From an uncultured Campylobacter sp. (GTDB lineage: Bacteria; Campylobacterota; Campylobacteria; Campylobacterales; Campylobacteraceae): DNA of 29,207 nt. The notes under the pieces were generated by a model. That model had not been told where the DNA came from and did not search any database. It was given only the letters and a program-made list of their open reading frames with translations. The stretch is taken from positions 1 to 29,207 of the forward strand of contig NZ_CAJPMA010000011.1 of the NCBI RefSeq assembly GCF_905371695.1. The letters run 5' to 3'. Each line of letters starts with the position of its first letter. The first letter of the stretch is position 1. This document shows positions 15,196-23,620 of this stretch, in pieces. A program made the position numbers and the translations under genes.

Positions 15196-15283
15196 CTTAG
15201 GCGCCGTTTCGCTTCGCCGCGCTTTCAGGCTTTGCTCGGCTTGTAGCCGTAAGTAGAAGCAATGCTCGCGCTTGTCGTTTTAC

Positions 15284-15314
15284 GTTTAAATTTTTGGCTC
15301 GTTAAAATTTAAAC
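15284..15314. repeat. AT-rich 11-bp palindrome, possible weak terminator
   Basis: GTTTAAATTTT (15284-15294) and AAAATTTAAAC (15304-15314) form a perfect inverted repeat around a 9-nt loop. It lies 88 nt after the sstT stop and 88 nt before pepF. The stem is almost wholly A/T, so it would be a weak terminator; a protein-binding site is equally possible. The remainder of the 206-nt gap shows nothing recognisable. Confidence 0.3.
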
Positions 15315-15401
15315 TAATTCGCCCGCGCGAAAATTCTCGGCGTCAAAGGCTAAATTTCCGCGAATGAGCCGGCAAAACGACGATAAAAGAAAGGATTTTT
15401 C

Positions 15402-17123
15402 ATGACTTCTTGGGATTTAACCCCTCTTTTTAAAAACTCTACCGAACTTGAAAAAACAGCCGAAATTTTGCAATCTAAATGCGAAAATTTTGAGAATACC
15501 TACTCTAAAAATTTTGAAAATTTAAGTGTAAAAGAATTTTTAACAGCGTTTGGCGAATACGAAAATTTGCTGGCTAAAATTTCAAAAGTCGCTACTTACG
15601 CGTTTTTAGTTTTCGCCAAAGATACGAGTAAGGGTGCGTTTTACGCTAAATTCGACGAGCTTGCATCAAAGGCGCACGAAAGGCTGCTGTTTTTTGAAAT
15701 AAAATTTAACGAGTTAAGCGACGCGCGCCGAAACGAGATTATAAAATCCTCAAAAACTCACGGCTACTACCTTTTAAATTTATCGCGCGCCAAAGCCCAC
15801 CAGCTAAGCCTAAAAGAGGAGCAAATTTTACTCCGCACGGCAAACACGGGCGCAGAAGGCTTCTCGCGGCTTTTTGACGAAACCATGAGCGCTATGAGAT
15901 TTAAATTTAAAGGCGAGTCGCTAAACGAGGAGCAAATTTTAGCCAAGCTTCACTCGCCCGATCGCGCCGTGCGAAAAGCCGCCGCAAAGTCGCTCAGCGC
16001 AGAGCTAGCCAAGAACGAGCATCTGCTTTGCTACATTTATAATATGATAAAAACCGGCCTAAAAACTAGCTGCGAACTGCGAAATTTTGGCCTACCCGAA
16101 AGTCCGCGCCACGAGGATAACCAGATTAGAAAAGCAAGCGTCGACGCGCTAATAAAAACCGCCGAGGCCAATTTTGATGTGGTCGCGAAATTTTACGCCA
16201 AAAAACGCAAAATTTTAGGGCTTAAAAAGCTCTACGACTATGACAGATACGCGCCGCTAGATGCTAGCGAAGGCGAATATAAATTTGAAAAATGCAAAAA
16301 AATCGTGCTTAAAACCTTTGCCAAATTTAGCCCGGAATTCGGCGAGATAGCCGCGCGCGCGTTTAAAGAAGGCTGGATCGACGTTTATCCGTCTGGTACC
16401 AAACGAGGCGGCGCATTTAGCCATTCTGGTAGCGCGGACGCCCATCCTTACGTACTCTTAAACCATACCGACGGCAGACGAGACCTTTTTACGCTAGCTC
16501 ACGAGTTGGGGCACGCCGTACATCAAAATTTAAGCTACAAAGTCGGCTTTTTAAACTCAGGTACGCCGCTAACCACGGCGGAAACGGCGTCGGTGTTTTG
16601 CGAGATGCTGGTATTTGACGAGATTAAAAACTCGCTCGCGTCCAAAGAGCGTCAAGCCCTACTCGCAGGCAAGATCGAGGATGTATTCGCCACGCTTTAT
16701 CGCCAGATAAACTTCACGACCTTTGAGCGCCGCGTTCACGCTCACGAGGGTGAAATAAGCTCCGAGGAGCTAAATAAAATTTGGCTCGAAGAGAGCGCAA
16801 AAATGTTCGGAAAAAGCGTCGCGCTAAACGACTATTACAAAATTTGGTGGAGTTACATCCCACACTTCATCCACACGCCGTTTTACTGCTACGCCTACTC
16901 GTACGCGCAACTTTTGGTGCTGGCGATTTTTGGGCTTTATAAAAGCGGTAAATGCGAAAATTTCGTGCGAATTTACACCGAGTTTTTAAGTGCGGGCGGC
17001 TCGCGTTCGCCAAAAGAGCTGGTCGGGATGTTCGGCTTTGATATCGAGGACGCTGCGTTTTGGCAGATCGGCATAAACGAGGTTAGAAAATTAGTAGAAG
17101 AATTTGAGGAGATAAAATGCTAG
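15402..17123 (+). CDS. pepF: Oligoendopeptidase F (M3 family)
   Basis: A 573-residue cytosolic zinc metallopeptidase that degrades short peptides. The active-site motif HELGH is at residues 367-371 (zinc ligands H367 and H371, catalytic E368) in 'TLAHELGHAVHQNL'. The third ligand region follows in 'TAETASVFCEMLVF'. The C-terminal M3 signature 'PHFIHTPFYCYAYSYAQ' is present and the length is normal. ATG has AAAGGA nine bases upstream. The stop overlaps the next gene's start by 7 nt, so the two are probably translated together. Confidence 0.95.
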   Translation: MTSWDLTPLFKNSTELEKTAEILQSKCENFENTYSKNFENLSVKEFLTAFGEYENLLAKISKVATYAFLVFAKDTSKGAFYAKFDELASKAHERLLFFEIKFNELSDARRNEIIKSSKTHGYYLLNLSRAKAHQLSLKEEQILLRTANTGAEGFSRLFDETMSAMRFKFKGESLNEEQILAKLHSPDRAVRKAAAKSLSAELAKNEHLLCYIYNMIKTGLKTSCELRNFGLPESPRHEDNQIRKASVDALIKTAEANFDVVAKFYAKKRKILGLKKLYDYDRYAPLDASEGEYKFEKCKKIVLKTFAKFSPEFGEIAARAFKEGWIDVYPSGTKRGGAFSHSGSADAHPYVLLNHTDGRRDLFTLAHELGHAVHQNLSYKVGFLNSGTPLTTAETASVFCEMLVFDEIKNSLASKERQALLAGKIEDVFATLYRQINFTTFERRVHAHEGEISSEELNKIWLEESAKMFGKSVALNDYYKIWWSYIPHFIHTPFYCYAYSYAQLLVLAIFGLYKSGKCENFVRIYTEFLSAGGSRSPKELVGMFGFDIEDAAFWQIGINEVRKLVEEFEEIKC

Positions 17124-17578
17124 ACAGGCTGCTAGATAACGACGAATTCGCGCTTTTGATGAAAACGCACGTTTATGAATGTTTAGATTTTTTACTACAA
17201 AGCAAGACGCATTTTTCGGTGCTCTTAAATTTGCCGCTAGTAAAATTCGAGCCCGAGCTTCCCGAACGCGTAAAGAGCGGATTTAACGCGCCGGCGCTGC
17301 TCTTTACGCTTGCGGGATATACGTTTGAAAGCGCCGAGCTTACGAGGGAAGAGCTAAATTTCGAAGCCGGATTCGGCAACGAAAATTTCGCCAGCGTCGT
17401 TAGCTTCCCGCTCGGAGCCGTCGTACAAATTTTAGTAGAAAATAGCCCCGTTTTGGTAAATTTCGCCATCTACAAAAAGCCTGTCCGACTTCACGCGGAT
17501 AAAAATAAAACGCAAAAGTCGATGTCCGTTTTTATGTCCAATCCTAACAACAAGGAATTTTTAAAAGGCAAAAAATAG
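17117..17578 (+). CDS. Conserved hypothetical protein downstream of pepF
   Basis: A 153-residue protein without signal peptide or membrane helix. It is acidic through the first 120 residues, with strand-like hydrophobic runs ('SVVSFPLGAVVQILV', 'SPVLVNFAIY'), and has a basic tail after about residue 120 ('KKPVRLHADKNKTQKS', 'FLKGKK'). I do not recognise a domain. Its ATG lies inside the last codons of pepF (7-nt overlap), and I recall a hypothetical gene of similar size in the same place in C. jejuni (Cj1100), so it is likely a real gene conserved in the genus. Its function cannot be inferred. Confidence 0.8.
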   Translation: MLDRLLDNDEFALLMKTHVYECLDFLLQSKTHFSVLLNLPLVKFEPELPERVKSGFNAPALLFTLAGYTFESAELTREELNFEAGFGNENFASVVSFPLGAVVQILVENSPVLVNFAIYKKPVRLHADKNKTQKSMSVFMSNPNNKEFLKGKK

Positions 17579-17607
17579 CCTTGACGCAACTTTAAACAAT
17601 TTTTAGC

Positions 17608-17613
17608 TACAAT
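17608..17613 (+). promoter_or_regulatory. -10 box for the uvrD-truB-csrA operon
   Basis: TACAAT preceded by AATTTTTAGC, 27 nt before the uvrD ATG. A TTGACG lies at 17581-17586, but the 21-nt spacing is too long for a normal -35. The ribosome site is poor (AAAAAGAGC). Confidence 0.5.
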
Positions 17614-17640
17614 CTAAATAAAAATTTAGAAAAAGAGCAA

Positions 17641-19701
17641 ATGGAAAATTTACTAGACCAATTAAACGACGCCCAGCGCGAAGCGGCGACGCATATCGAC
17701 GGGCCGATGTTGATCCTAGCGGGCGCGGGCAGCGGCAAGACCAAAACCGTCACGACGCGCCTTGCTTATCTAATCGGCGAAGTGGGCATAGACCCCGCAA
17801 ATACGCTAACTCTAACCTTCACCAATAAAGCCGCCAACGAGATGCGCTCGCGGGCGACGGCAATGTTGGGAGGTAGCTACGCGCCGCTACTTTGCACTTT
17901 TCATAAATTCGGGCTTTTATTTTTAAAATTTCATATCGAAAGACTCGGCCGCAAAAACAACTTCGTAATTATAGATTCAGACGATAAAAAACGGATCATC
18001 AAAGGCTTTGAAAGCCCGATTTCTACGTCGATTTTGGCAAACGAAATTTCAAATTACAAAAACTCGCTTTTAAGCGTAAAAGAGGTCTACGAAAGCGCCC
18101 AGATATCGGGCGTCGCAAACGGTAAAGACGGGTTTTATCAAAAAGCGGCGCAAATTTACGACAAATACGAGGAATATCTGTGCGCGAACAATCTCGTAGA
18201 TTTTGACGATCTGCTCGCGCTGACGTATAAAATTTTAGACGAAAACGACGAGCTCGCGCTTGAAATTTCAAACCGCTACCGATACGTTATGGTGGACGAG
18301 TATCAAGACACCAACGACTTGCAATGCAAACTACTTCGCAAACTATGCGCCGCGCATCAAAATATCTGCGTCGTGGGCGACGACGATCAAAGCATTTACG
18401 GCTGGCGCGGAGCAAAAGTGGAAAATATCTTAAATTTCAAAGATCAGTTTGAAAATGTAAAAATCATCCGCTTGGAGCAAAATTACCGCTCTACCGCGCC
18501 TATTTTAAAAGCCGCGAACGAGCTAATAGACCACAATAGAGGGCGTCTGGGTAAAAATTTAAAAAGCGTAAAAGGCGAAGGCGACGAGATTACGTTAATG
18601 GAAAGCGCGGACGAGAATATAGAATCCGGCAAAATCGCAAAGAGCATAAAAGTGCTGCTTGATAGCGGTGCGCAAGCAAAGGATATCGCGATACTTTACC
18701 GCATAAACGCCCTATCCCGCTCGCTAGAAGACGGGCTAAACAAGATGCAAATCCCTTACAAAATGGTCGGCGGCGTGAAATTCTACGAGCGCGCCGAGAT
18801 TAAAGACGTCATTAGCTACTTACGATTAGTCAGCAACCCGCACGACGATTTCTCGATCCGCCGCGTAATAAACCGCCCAAAAAGAGGATTAGGCAAGGTA
18901 AGCTTAGAAAAGCTTGAAAGACTAGCCTACGAGCGTAAAATTTCGCTATTTGACGCTATTAGCGCGATAGATGAAAACGACGAAGCGTTTAGCAAAAAGA
19001 TAAAATCCGCGCTCGTAGAATTTTGCGAAAATTTACGCGCACTGCAAAATTTAGAGAGCCTTTTTGAACTAATCGATAAACTAGAAGGCAAATTCGGTAT
19101 TAAAAAATACTACGAGAGCCTACCCGACGGCTCGGAGCGAGCGGCGAATATCGACGAATTTTACGGCGTTCTTCGCGATCAGATCAAACAAAATCCAAGC
19201 TTTGACATAGAGGAATTTTTAAACGAGCTAACGCTTACCAGCGAGCAAGACGGCATCGACGGCGAGGCGATCTCCATCATGAGCGTGCACGCAAGCAAGG
19301 GCTTGGAGTTTGAAAATCTCTTCGTCATCGGGCTTGAAGAGGGATTTTTCCCGCTAATAGGCGATGGCAGCGACATCGAGGAGGAGCGCCGCCTAGCCTA
19401 CGTAGCGATCACCCGCGCGAAGCGAAATTTAACGCTAAGCTTTGCTAATTCGCGCTTTTATAAAGGTCAGCGCACCCGCTTAAATAAAAGTAGGTTTTTA
19501 AGCGAAAGCGGCGTGGCGCAAGGCTCGCTGGTAATCGAGCAAAGCAGCGATTATAAAAAGGGCGATTTGGTTAAACACAAAATTTTCGGCATCGGGCGCG
19601 TAACGGCTGTAACAAAAGTTAAAAAAGAGTTTAAATTAACGATAAATTTTGCCGGCAACGTGCGCGAGATAATGTCAAGCTTCGTCGAGCGCGCGGTATG
19701 A
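17641..19701 (+). CDS. uvrD: UvrD/Rep-type ATP-dependent DNA helicase
   Basis: A 686-residue superfamily 1A helicase that unwinds DNA 3' to 5' in excision and mismatch repair or replication restart. Motifs: Q-motif region 'LNDAQREAATH', Walker A AGAGSGKT at residues 27-34 (K33), motif Ia 'LTFTNKAANEM', Walker B DEYQD at 219-223, motif III 'GDDDQSIYGWRGA', motif IV 'LEQNYRS', motif V 'SIMSVHASKGLEF' and motif VI 'RRLAYVAITRAK'. The C-terminal region resembles the UvrD tudor-like tail ('GDLVKHKIFGIGRV'). Campylobacter usually has more than one helicase of this group, so whether it acts as UvrD, Rep or PcrA cannot be decided from sequence alone. Confidence 0.93.
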   Translation: MENLLDQLNDAQREAATHIDGPMLILAGAGSGKTKTVTTRLAYLIGEVGIDPANTLTLTFTNKAANEMRSRATAMLGGSYAPLLCTFHKFGLLFLKFHIERLGRKNNFVIIDSDDKKRIIKGFESPISTSILANEISNYKNSLLSVKEVYESAQISGVANGKDGFYQKAAQIYDKYEEYLCANNLVDFDDLLALTYKILDENDELALEISNRYRYVMVDEYQDTNDLQCKLLRKLCAAHQNICVVGDDDQSIYGWRGAKVENILNFKDQFENVKIIRLEQNYRSTAPILKAANELIDHNRGRLGKNLKSVKGEGDEITLMESADENIESGKIAKSIKVLLDSGAQAKDIAILYRINALSRSLEDGLNKMQIPYKMVGGVKFYERAEIKDVISYLRLVSNPHDDFSIRRVINRPKRGLGKVSLEKLERLAYERKISLFDAISAIDENDEAFSKKIKSALVEFCENLRALQNLESLFELIDKLEGKFGIKKYYESLPDGSERAANIDEFYGVLRDQIKQNPSFDIEEFLNELTLTSEQDGIDGEAISIMSVHASKGLEFENLFVIGLEEGFFPLIGDGSDIEEERRLAYVAITRAKRNLTLSFANSRFYKGQRTRLNKSRFLSESGVAQGSLVIEQSSDYKKGDLVKHKIFGIGRVTAVTKVKKEFKLTINFAGNVREIMSSFVERAV

Positions 19702-19737
19702 GCCGAAATTTTCGGCAAACGCTTTAAAGGAAGCGCG

Positions 19738-20559
19738 ATGAACGCGATATTCGTAGCAAATAAGCCCACAGGCGTTAGCTCTAATCATTTTTTAAGCCGC
19801 CTAAAACGCAAATACGGCGAAAAAAAGGCGGGCTTTTCGGGCACGTTAGATCCGTTTGCCAGTGGCTGCCTCATCGTGGCGTTAGGCTCTTACACGAGGC
19901 TTTTTCGCTTTTTGAACAAAGAGCCTAAAATTTACGTCGCGACCTTATGGCTAGGAGCTAGCAGTCCTAGCGGCGATAACGAAAATATAAAGAGCGTGGA
20001 AATTTTACCGCCCTTCTCGCGCGAGATTTTAGAAAAAACGAGAGAGCGGCTAACGGGCAAAATTTCCTTTACGCCGCCGAAATTTAGCGCCAAGCACGTA
20101 AACGGCGTTCGCGCGTACGAGCTTGCCCGCGCGGGGAAAGAATTTGAGCTTGCCGAGCAAGAAATGCAAATTTTTAACAGCGAAATTTTGCACTACGTTC
20201 ATCCGTTTTTAACGATTAAAATCAGCCTAAGCGAAGGCGGATACGCACGCTCCTACGCGCAAATTTTCGCGCATAAGATCGGCTGCGCAGCGACTCTTAG
20301 CGCGCTTTGCAGGCTTAGCGAAGGCGAGTTTAAATATGAAGGCGAGCGGTTTTTGCAAGCGGATAAAATTTTAAATTTGCCGCAGATTAAATATTTGGGC
20401 GAAACGTCCGATATTACGGACGGCAAAAAGCTAGACGCGGCAAAACTTAGCGCGCGCGAGGACGGCGTTTATTTACTAAGTTATGATAAATTTTTTAGCA
20501 TAATCAAGCTTGAAGACGGCGCCGTTTCATATTGTTTAAATAAGGTTGAAAAATGTTGA
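19738..20559 (+). CDS. truB: tRNA pseudouridine-55 synthase
   Basis: TruB isomerises U55 in the T-loop of tRNAs. The 273-residue protein has 'NKPTGVSSNHFLSRLKR' and the catalytic motif 'GFSGTLDPFASG' with nucleophile D38, followed by the conserved 'KIYVATLWLG' strand. AAAGGA lies shortly before the ATG. The C-terminal PUA-like part is short, as in other Campylobacterota. Its stop overlaps csrA by 7 nt. Confidence 0.96.
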   Translation: MNAIFVANKPTGVSSNHFLSRLKRKYGEKKAGFSGTLDPFASGCLIVALGSYTRLFRFLNKEPKIYVATLWLGASSPSGDNENIKSVEILPPFSREILEKTRERLTGKISFTPPKFSAKHVNGVRAYELARAGKEFELAEQEMQIFNSEILHYVHPFLTIKISLSEGGYARSYAQIFAHKIGCAATLSALCRLSEGEFKYEGERFLQADKILNLPQIKYLGETSDITDGKKLDAAKLSAREDGVYLLSYDKFFSIIKLEDGAVSYCLNKVEKC

Positions 20560-20783
20560 TTTTATCAAGAAAAGAAAACGAAGAAATTTTACTGGGAAAC
20601 GACGTTAAAATAACGATCGTAGGCATTTCAAAAAGCGGCGTAAAACTAGGTATCAGCGCGCCTAAAAATACGATGATTTTGCGCGCGGAGCTCGCAAGCG
20701 GCATCAAAGACGAAAACGCTCACGCAAGCAAAAGCGTAGGCGACGTAAATTTAGGCGAGCTTTCTAAAAAAATAGAAAAATGA
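20553..20783 (+). CDS. csrA: Carbon storage regulator CsrA
   Basis: CsrA binds GGA motifs in mRNA leaders as a dimer and represses translation; in Campylobacter its main known target is flaA flagellin mRNA and it is antagonised by FliW. The 76-residue protein begins 'MLILSRKENEEILLG' and keeps both RNA-contacting positions, Arg6 (LSR) and Arg44 (LRAEL). The segment 'VKLGISAPKN' is classic. The tail after residue 50 is longer than in E. coli (61 residues) and polar, as expected in FliW-containing bacteria. The gene overlaps truB by 7 nt and ispE by 4 nt, so expression is tied to this housekeeping chain. Confidence 0.97.
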   Translation: MLILSRKENEEILLGNDVKITIVGISKSGVKLGISAPKNTMILRAELASGIKDENAHASKSVGDVNLGELSKKIEK

Positions 20784-21535
20784 AAAGCTACGCTAAAATA
20801 AATACGTTCCTAAAAATCGTCGGTACTCGCGCAAACTACCACGAGATCGCGTCGCGCTTTATTTTAACGCGCGAAATTTACGATGAAATTTCGTTTGAAA
20901 AGGCTAGCGAATTTTCGCTAATCTGCATGCAAAACGGACGCGAAACGCGGATTGAAAATAACATAATTTTAAAAGCGATGGACGCGCTAAAAAGCGCTGG
21001 ATTCGCCCGCGAAATAGACGAATTTTTTAGCTCGCGCAAAATTTTACTGCAAAAAAATATCCCCATGGGAGCAGGACTTGGCGGAGGCAGCTCGAACGCC
21101 GCGACCTTTTTAAAAATGGCGAACGACGAGCTAAATTTAAAAATTTCTAGCGAGCGCCTGCGCGAGATCGGCGCGAAAGTAGGTGCGGACGTGCCGTTTT
21201 TCGTAAGCGGCTTTGAGGCGGCTAACGTAAGCGGTGTCGGCGAGATCATCGAGCCGTTTGAGGACGAGGTCCCGAATTTTAGCGTTTTTACGCCTAATGT
21301 TTTTTGCTCGACGCCTGCGGTTTACGGCGAATTCCGCGCGAATTTTATGCAAAATATAGACGAAAATTTAGCGCGAAAAATGCTAAAAACGACCAGTCGC
21401 GAGCTGCTAGAAAATTTTAGCAATAGCGTTTTAAACGACCTTTACGCGCCTTGCCTTAAAATTTATCCCGCGATGGGAAAATTTGGGGATAAATTTTTAA
21501 GCGGCAGCGGCAGCAGCGTATTTTGGGTAAAATAA
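20780..21535 (+). CDS. ispE: 4-diphosphocytidyl-2-C-methyl-D-erythritol kinase
   Basis: IspE phosphorylates CDP-methylerythritol in the non-mevalonate isoprenoid pathway. The 251-residue GHMP kinase has the N-terminal 'SYAKINTFLKI' with the conserved Lys6, the glycine-rich ATP loop 'PMGAGLGGGSSNAA' (residues 95-108), 'GADVPFFVSG' with the catalytic Asp, and a third GHMP motif 'LSGSGSSVF' at the C terminus. It overlaps csrA by 4 nt (ATGA type) and ends 8 nt before the smpB start. Confidence 0.95.
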   Translation: MKSYAKINTFLKIVGTRANYHEIASRFILTREIYDEISFEKASEFSLICMQNGRETRIENNIILKAMDALKSAGFAREIDEFFSSRKILLQKNIPMGAGLGGGSSNAATFLKMANDELNLKISSERLREIGAKVGADVPFFVSGFEAANVSGVGEIIEPFEDEVPNFSVFTPNVFCSTPAVYGEFRANFMQNIDENLARKMLKTTSRELLENFSNSVLNDLYAPCLKIYPAMGKFGDKFLSGSGSSVFWVK

Positions 21536-21543
21536 GGCAAAAA

Positions 21544-21996
21544 ATGAAAGATTTGGCGAAAAATAAAAAAGCGCTTCACGATTTTACGATTTTAGAGATG
21601 TTTGAAGCGGGCATCGCGCTAAAAGGCAGCGAAGTAAAGGCTCTTCGCGCGGGACGGGCGAATCTAAAAGACAGCTTCGTGCGCGTGATTAAGGGCGAGC
21701 TATTTTTACTAAACGCGCACATCTCGTATTTAGAAACGACGCACGTTAGCTTCCGCCCCGACGAGCGCGCGCCGCGCAAATTGCTGATGCACCGCAAGCA
21801 AATCGATAAGCTCTTCGGCGCCGTGACGCAAGACGGACTTACGATGGTGGCTCTGGCGCTTTATCTAAACGATAAAAATATCGTAAAAGCTCGCGTAGCC
21901 TTGGCAAAGGGTAAAAACTTGCACGACAAGCGCGAAACGCTGAAAAAGCGCGAAGCGGACAAAGAAGCGCGCGCGGCGATGAAAAATTTTAGGTAA
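21544..21996 (+). CDS. smpB: SsrA-binding protein SmpB
   Basis: SmpB brings tmRNA to stalled ribosomes for trans-translation. The 150-residue protein has 'NKKALHDFTILEMFEAGI', 'LKGSEVKALRAGRANLKDSF' and 'LALAKGKNLHDKRET', all hallmark motifs. The basic C-terminal tail ('KKREADKEARAAMKNFR') enters the ribosomal mRNA channel. An in-frame ATG at 21523 lies inside ispE; the ATG at 21544 is chosen because AAGG lies six bases ahead and the protein then starts where SmpB normally does. The tmRNA gene itself was not seen in the window. Confidence 0.96.
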   Translation: MKDLAKNKKALHDFTILEMFEAGIALKGSEVKALRAGRANLKDSFVRVIKGELFLLNAHISYLETTHVSFRPDERAPRKLLMHRKQIDKLFGAVTQDGLTMVALALYLNDKNIVKARVALAKGKNLHDKRETLKKREADKEARAAMKNFR

Positions 21997-22007
21997 AAAG
22001 GATAAAA

Positions 22008-22622
22008 GTGAAAAAAATTTTAGTATTTTTGACGTTTGCATTTTTAGCGTTAAATTTTACGGGATGCGGAGACGACGAGCAGCCCGTAACGCAGACGCAA
22101 AATTTTAAAGAATTCGCTCCCGGCGAGGAAATCTCGCTAAAAAGCGTCGTAGGCAAAGAGCTCACGCTCGTTCGAAAGGGCGGCGGCTTTGCGATAAAAG
22201 GCGCCGAGGATAAGACGATAATGTTTGATATTTTCGGCACTTTTTGCCAGCCGTGCAAGGACGAAGCGCCGAGCCTAATGGAATATCAGCTAAAAAACGC
22301 CGAAAATTTTACGCTAATCGCGCTTACGCATTTTGAGAACGTAACCGACAAATACGTAGTAGACGAGTTTATGAAAAAATTTCACGGATTTTATTTTATC
22401 TCCAACGACCAAGCTAAAAACGATAGAATTATCGAGCAGATCACGCGCGATATCGACTACAAACATGAGATCGCCCTACCTTTTAAAGTCGTGCTAAAAG
22501 ACGGCGTTTACCAGACGCTAACCGATGTAGATAGTAAAAATTTCGGCGTAAAATATTATCTTGGCGGCGTAAAAACCACACATTTAAAAGCGGACCTAGA
22601 AAAAATCGTCGGCGCAAAGTAA
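22008..22622 (+). CDS. Thioredoxin-like lipoprotein (TlpA/ResA type)
   Basis: A 204-residue periplasmic protein with lipobox 'LNFTGC' (Cys20) followed by 'GDDEQ', and a thioredoxin fold with the redox motif C80-Q-P-C83 in 'FDIFGTFCQPCKDEAPSL'. The pattern 'F..FGTFCQPCKDEAP' is that of TlpA/ResA-like disulfide reductases involved in cytochrome c maturation or thiol homeostasis. The start codon is GTG at 22008, 11 nt after smpB, with AAAAAGGA ahead. I recall a thioredoxin-like gene in the same place in C. jejuni (Cj1106). The substrate is unknown. Confidence 0.9.
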   Translation: MKKILVFLTFAFLALNFTGCGDDEQPVTQTQNFKEFAPGEEISLKSVVGKELTLVRKGGGFAIKGAEDKTIMFDIFGTFCQPCKDEAPSLMEYQLKNAENFTLIALTHFENVTDKYVVDEFMKKFHGFYFISNDQAKNDRIIEQITRDIDYKHEIALPFKVVLKDGVYQTLTDVDSKNFGVKYYLGGVKTTHLKADLEKIVGAK

Positions 22623-22627
22623 AATTT

Positions 22628-22644
22628 GGAATGTTTTTTGCTTA
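22628..22644 (+). promoter_or_regulatory. Sigma-54 (RpoN) promoter of the flgB operon
   Basis: GGAATG (22628-22633), TTTT, TTGCTTA (22638-22644). The GG at 22628-22629 and GC at 22640-22641 are separated by exactly 10 bases, as sigma-54 -24/-12 elements require, and the downstream half TTGCTTA fits the Campylobacter flagellar consensus. Transcription would start near 22653, giving a leader of about 23 nt with ribosome site AAAAGGAGA before the flgB ATG. Activation by the FlgSR two-component system is expected from C. jejuni. Confidence 0.85.
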
Positions 22645-22675
22645 ATTTAAACAGTAAATTTAAAAGGAGAACGCA

Positions 22676-23110
22676 ATGTTCGTGCTAGAAACCTCAAAGT
22701 CAAAGCCGCTAATCGAAGCCGCGATGGCGGCGAGAGAAATGCGCCAAAAGCTAATCTCGGGCAATATTGCAAATATCGATACGCCTTTTTACAAAGCCAG
22801 AGATATTAGTTTTGAAAGCGTATTAAAACAAAAAGCAAGCGAAATTTACGGCGCCGACGACGATAAGAAGCTAGAACTAGCAAAGACCGACGAAGCGCAT
22901 TTTGCGGCGCAGGATTTTCCTAGAAGTGACGTATCGCAAATTTTCTTACGCGACGGACATTTGGCTAGAAACGACGCGAACACGGTGGATTTAGATATAG
23001 AAACGACCGAGCTTAGCAAAAACTCTGTAATGCTAACTGCGATAGATAGCGCGTATAAACGCGAAGGCGCGATATTTAAAAGCGTGATCGACGCGAGCTC
23101 GAAAATTTAA
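22676..23110 (+). CDS. flgB: Flagellar basal-body rod protein FlgB
   Basis: FlgB forms the proximal rod of the flagellum. The 144-residue protein has the N-terminal rod signature 'KLISGNIANIDTPFYKARDISFE' in two adjacent blocks (residues about 25-47) and the C-terminal helix 'ELSKNSVMLTAIDSAYKREGAIFKSVI', the two ends that pack as a coiled coil in all rod and hook proteins. It has no Sec signal, consistent with type III export. It is the first gene after a sigma-54 promoter. Confidence 0.96.
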   Translation: MFVLETSKSKPLIEAAMAAREMRQKLISGNIANIDTPFYKARDISFESVLKQKASEIYGADDDKKLELAKTDEAHFAAQDFPRSDVSQIFLRDGHLARNDANTVDLDIETTELSKNSVMLTAIDSAYKREGAIFKSVIDASSKI

Positions 23111-23119
23111 GGATAAAAA

Positions 23120-23620
23120 ATGAGTTATTTAAACGATTTCGACATTAGCGGATACGGGCTTAGCGCGCAGCGATTTAGGATGAACGTAATAAGCTCGAAT
23201 ATCGCCAACGCGCAAACTACTCGCACGGCGGAAGGCGGTCCTTATCGCAGGCAAGAGGTGATTTTTAAAGCGGTAGAATTTGATAAAATTTTAAATCAAC
23301 AACTAAAAGAAAGCGGCTCGATGCTAGAATACGAAAATCCGCTAGACGATCCTAGTTCGCCCAAAGACGCGCATCCGTCGCTAATGAGCGTGGTCGTGGA
23401 TAAAGTCGTGCGCGACGATAAGGACTTTCAGCTAAAATACGATCCGGAGCATCCCGACGCCAACGCAAACGGCTACGTGGCCTTTCCTAACATAAATCCG
23501 GTAATCGAGATGAGCGACCTAGTAGAAGCTACGCGCGCTTATCAAGCAAACGTCGCGGCTTTTCAAAGCGCCAAAAATATCGCAAACAGCGCGATACAAC
23601 TAATAGCAGGACAATCATAA
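23120..23620 (+). CDS. flgC: Flagellar basal-body rod protein FlgC
   Basis: FlgC is the second proximal rod subunit. The 166-residue protein starts 'MSYLNDFDISGYGLSAQRFRM' and continues 'NVISSNIANAQTTRT', with 'YVAFPNINPVIEMSDLVEATRAYQANV' (in two parts) near the C terminus, both typical FlgC. A ribosome site GGAT lies 5 nt upstream. It starts 9 nt after flgB, and its TAA shares the A of the fliE ATG. Confidence 0.97.
   Translation: MSYLNDFDISGYGLSAQRFRMNVISSNIANAQTTRTAEGGPYRRQEVIFKAVEFDKILNQQLKESGSMLEYENPLDDPSSPKDAHPSLMSVVVDKVVRDDKDFQLKYDPEHPDANANGYVAFPNINPVIEMSDLVEATRAYQANVAAFQSAKNIANSAIQLIAGQS

Noticed and set aside
15196..15260. GC-rich stem-loop as sstT terminator
   Set aside because: Only short imperfect pairings could be drawn and no T-run follows.
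17581..17586. TTGACG as -35 box for uvrD
   Set aside because: The distance to TACAAT is 21 nt, beyond the usual 16-19, and Campylobacter promoters rarely depend on a -35.
22623..22675. Extended -10 sigma-70 promoter for flgB
   Set aside because: The exact GG-N10-GC element with TTGCTTA explains the site better; no good TATAAT lies at the right place.
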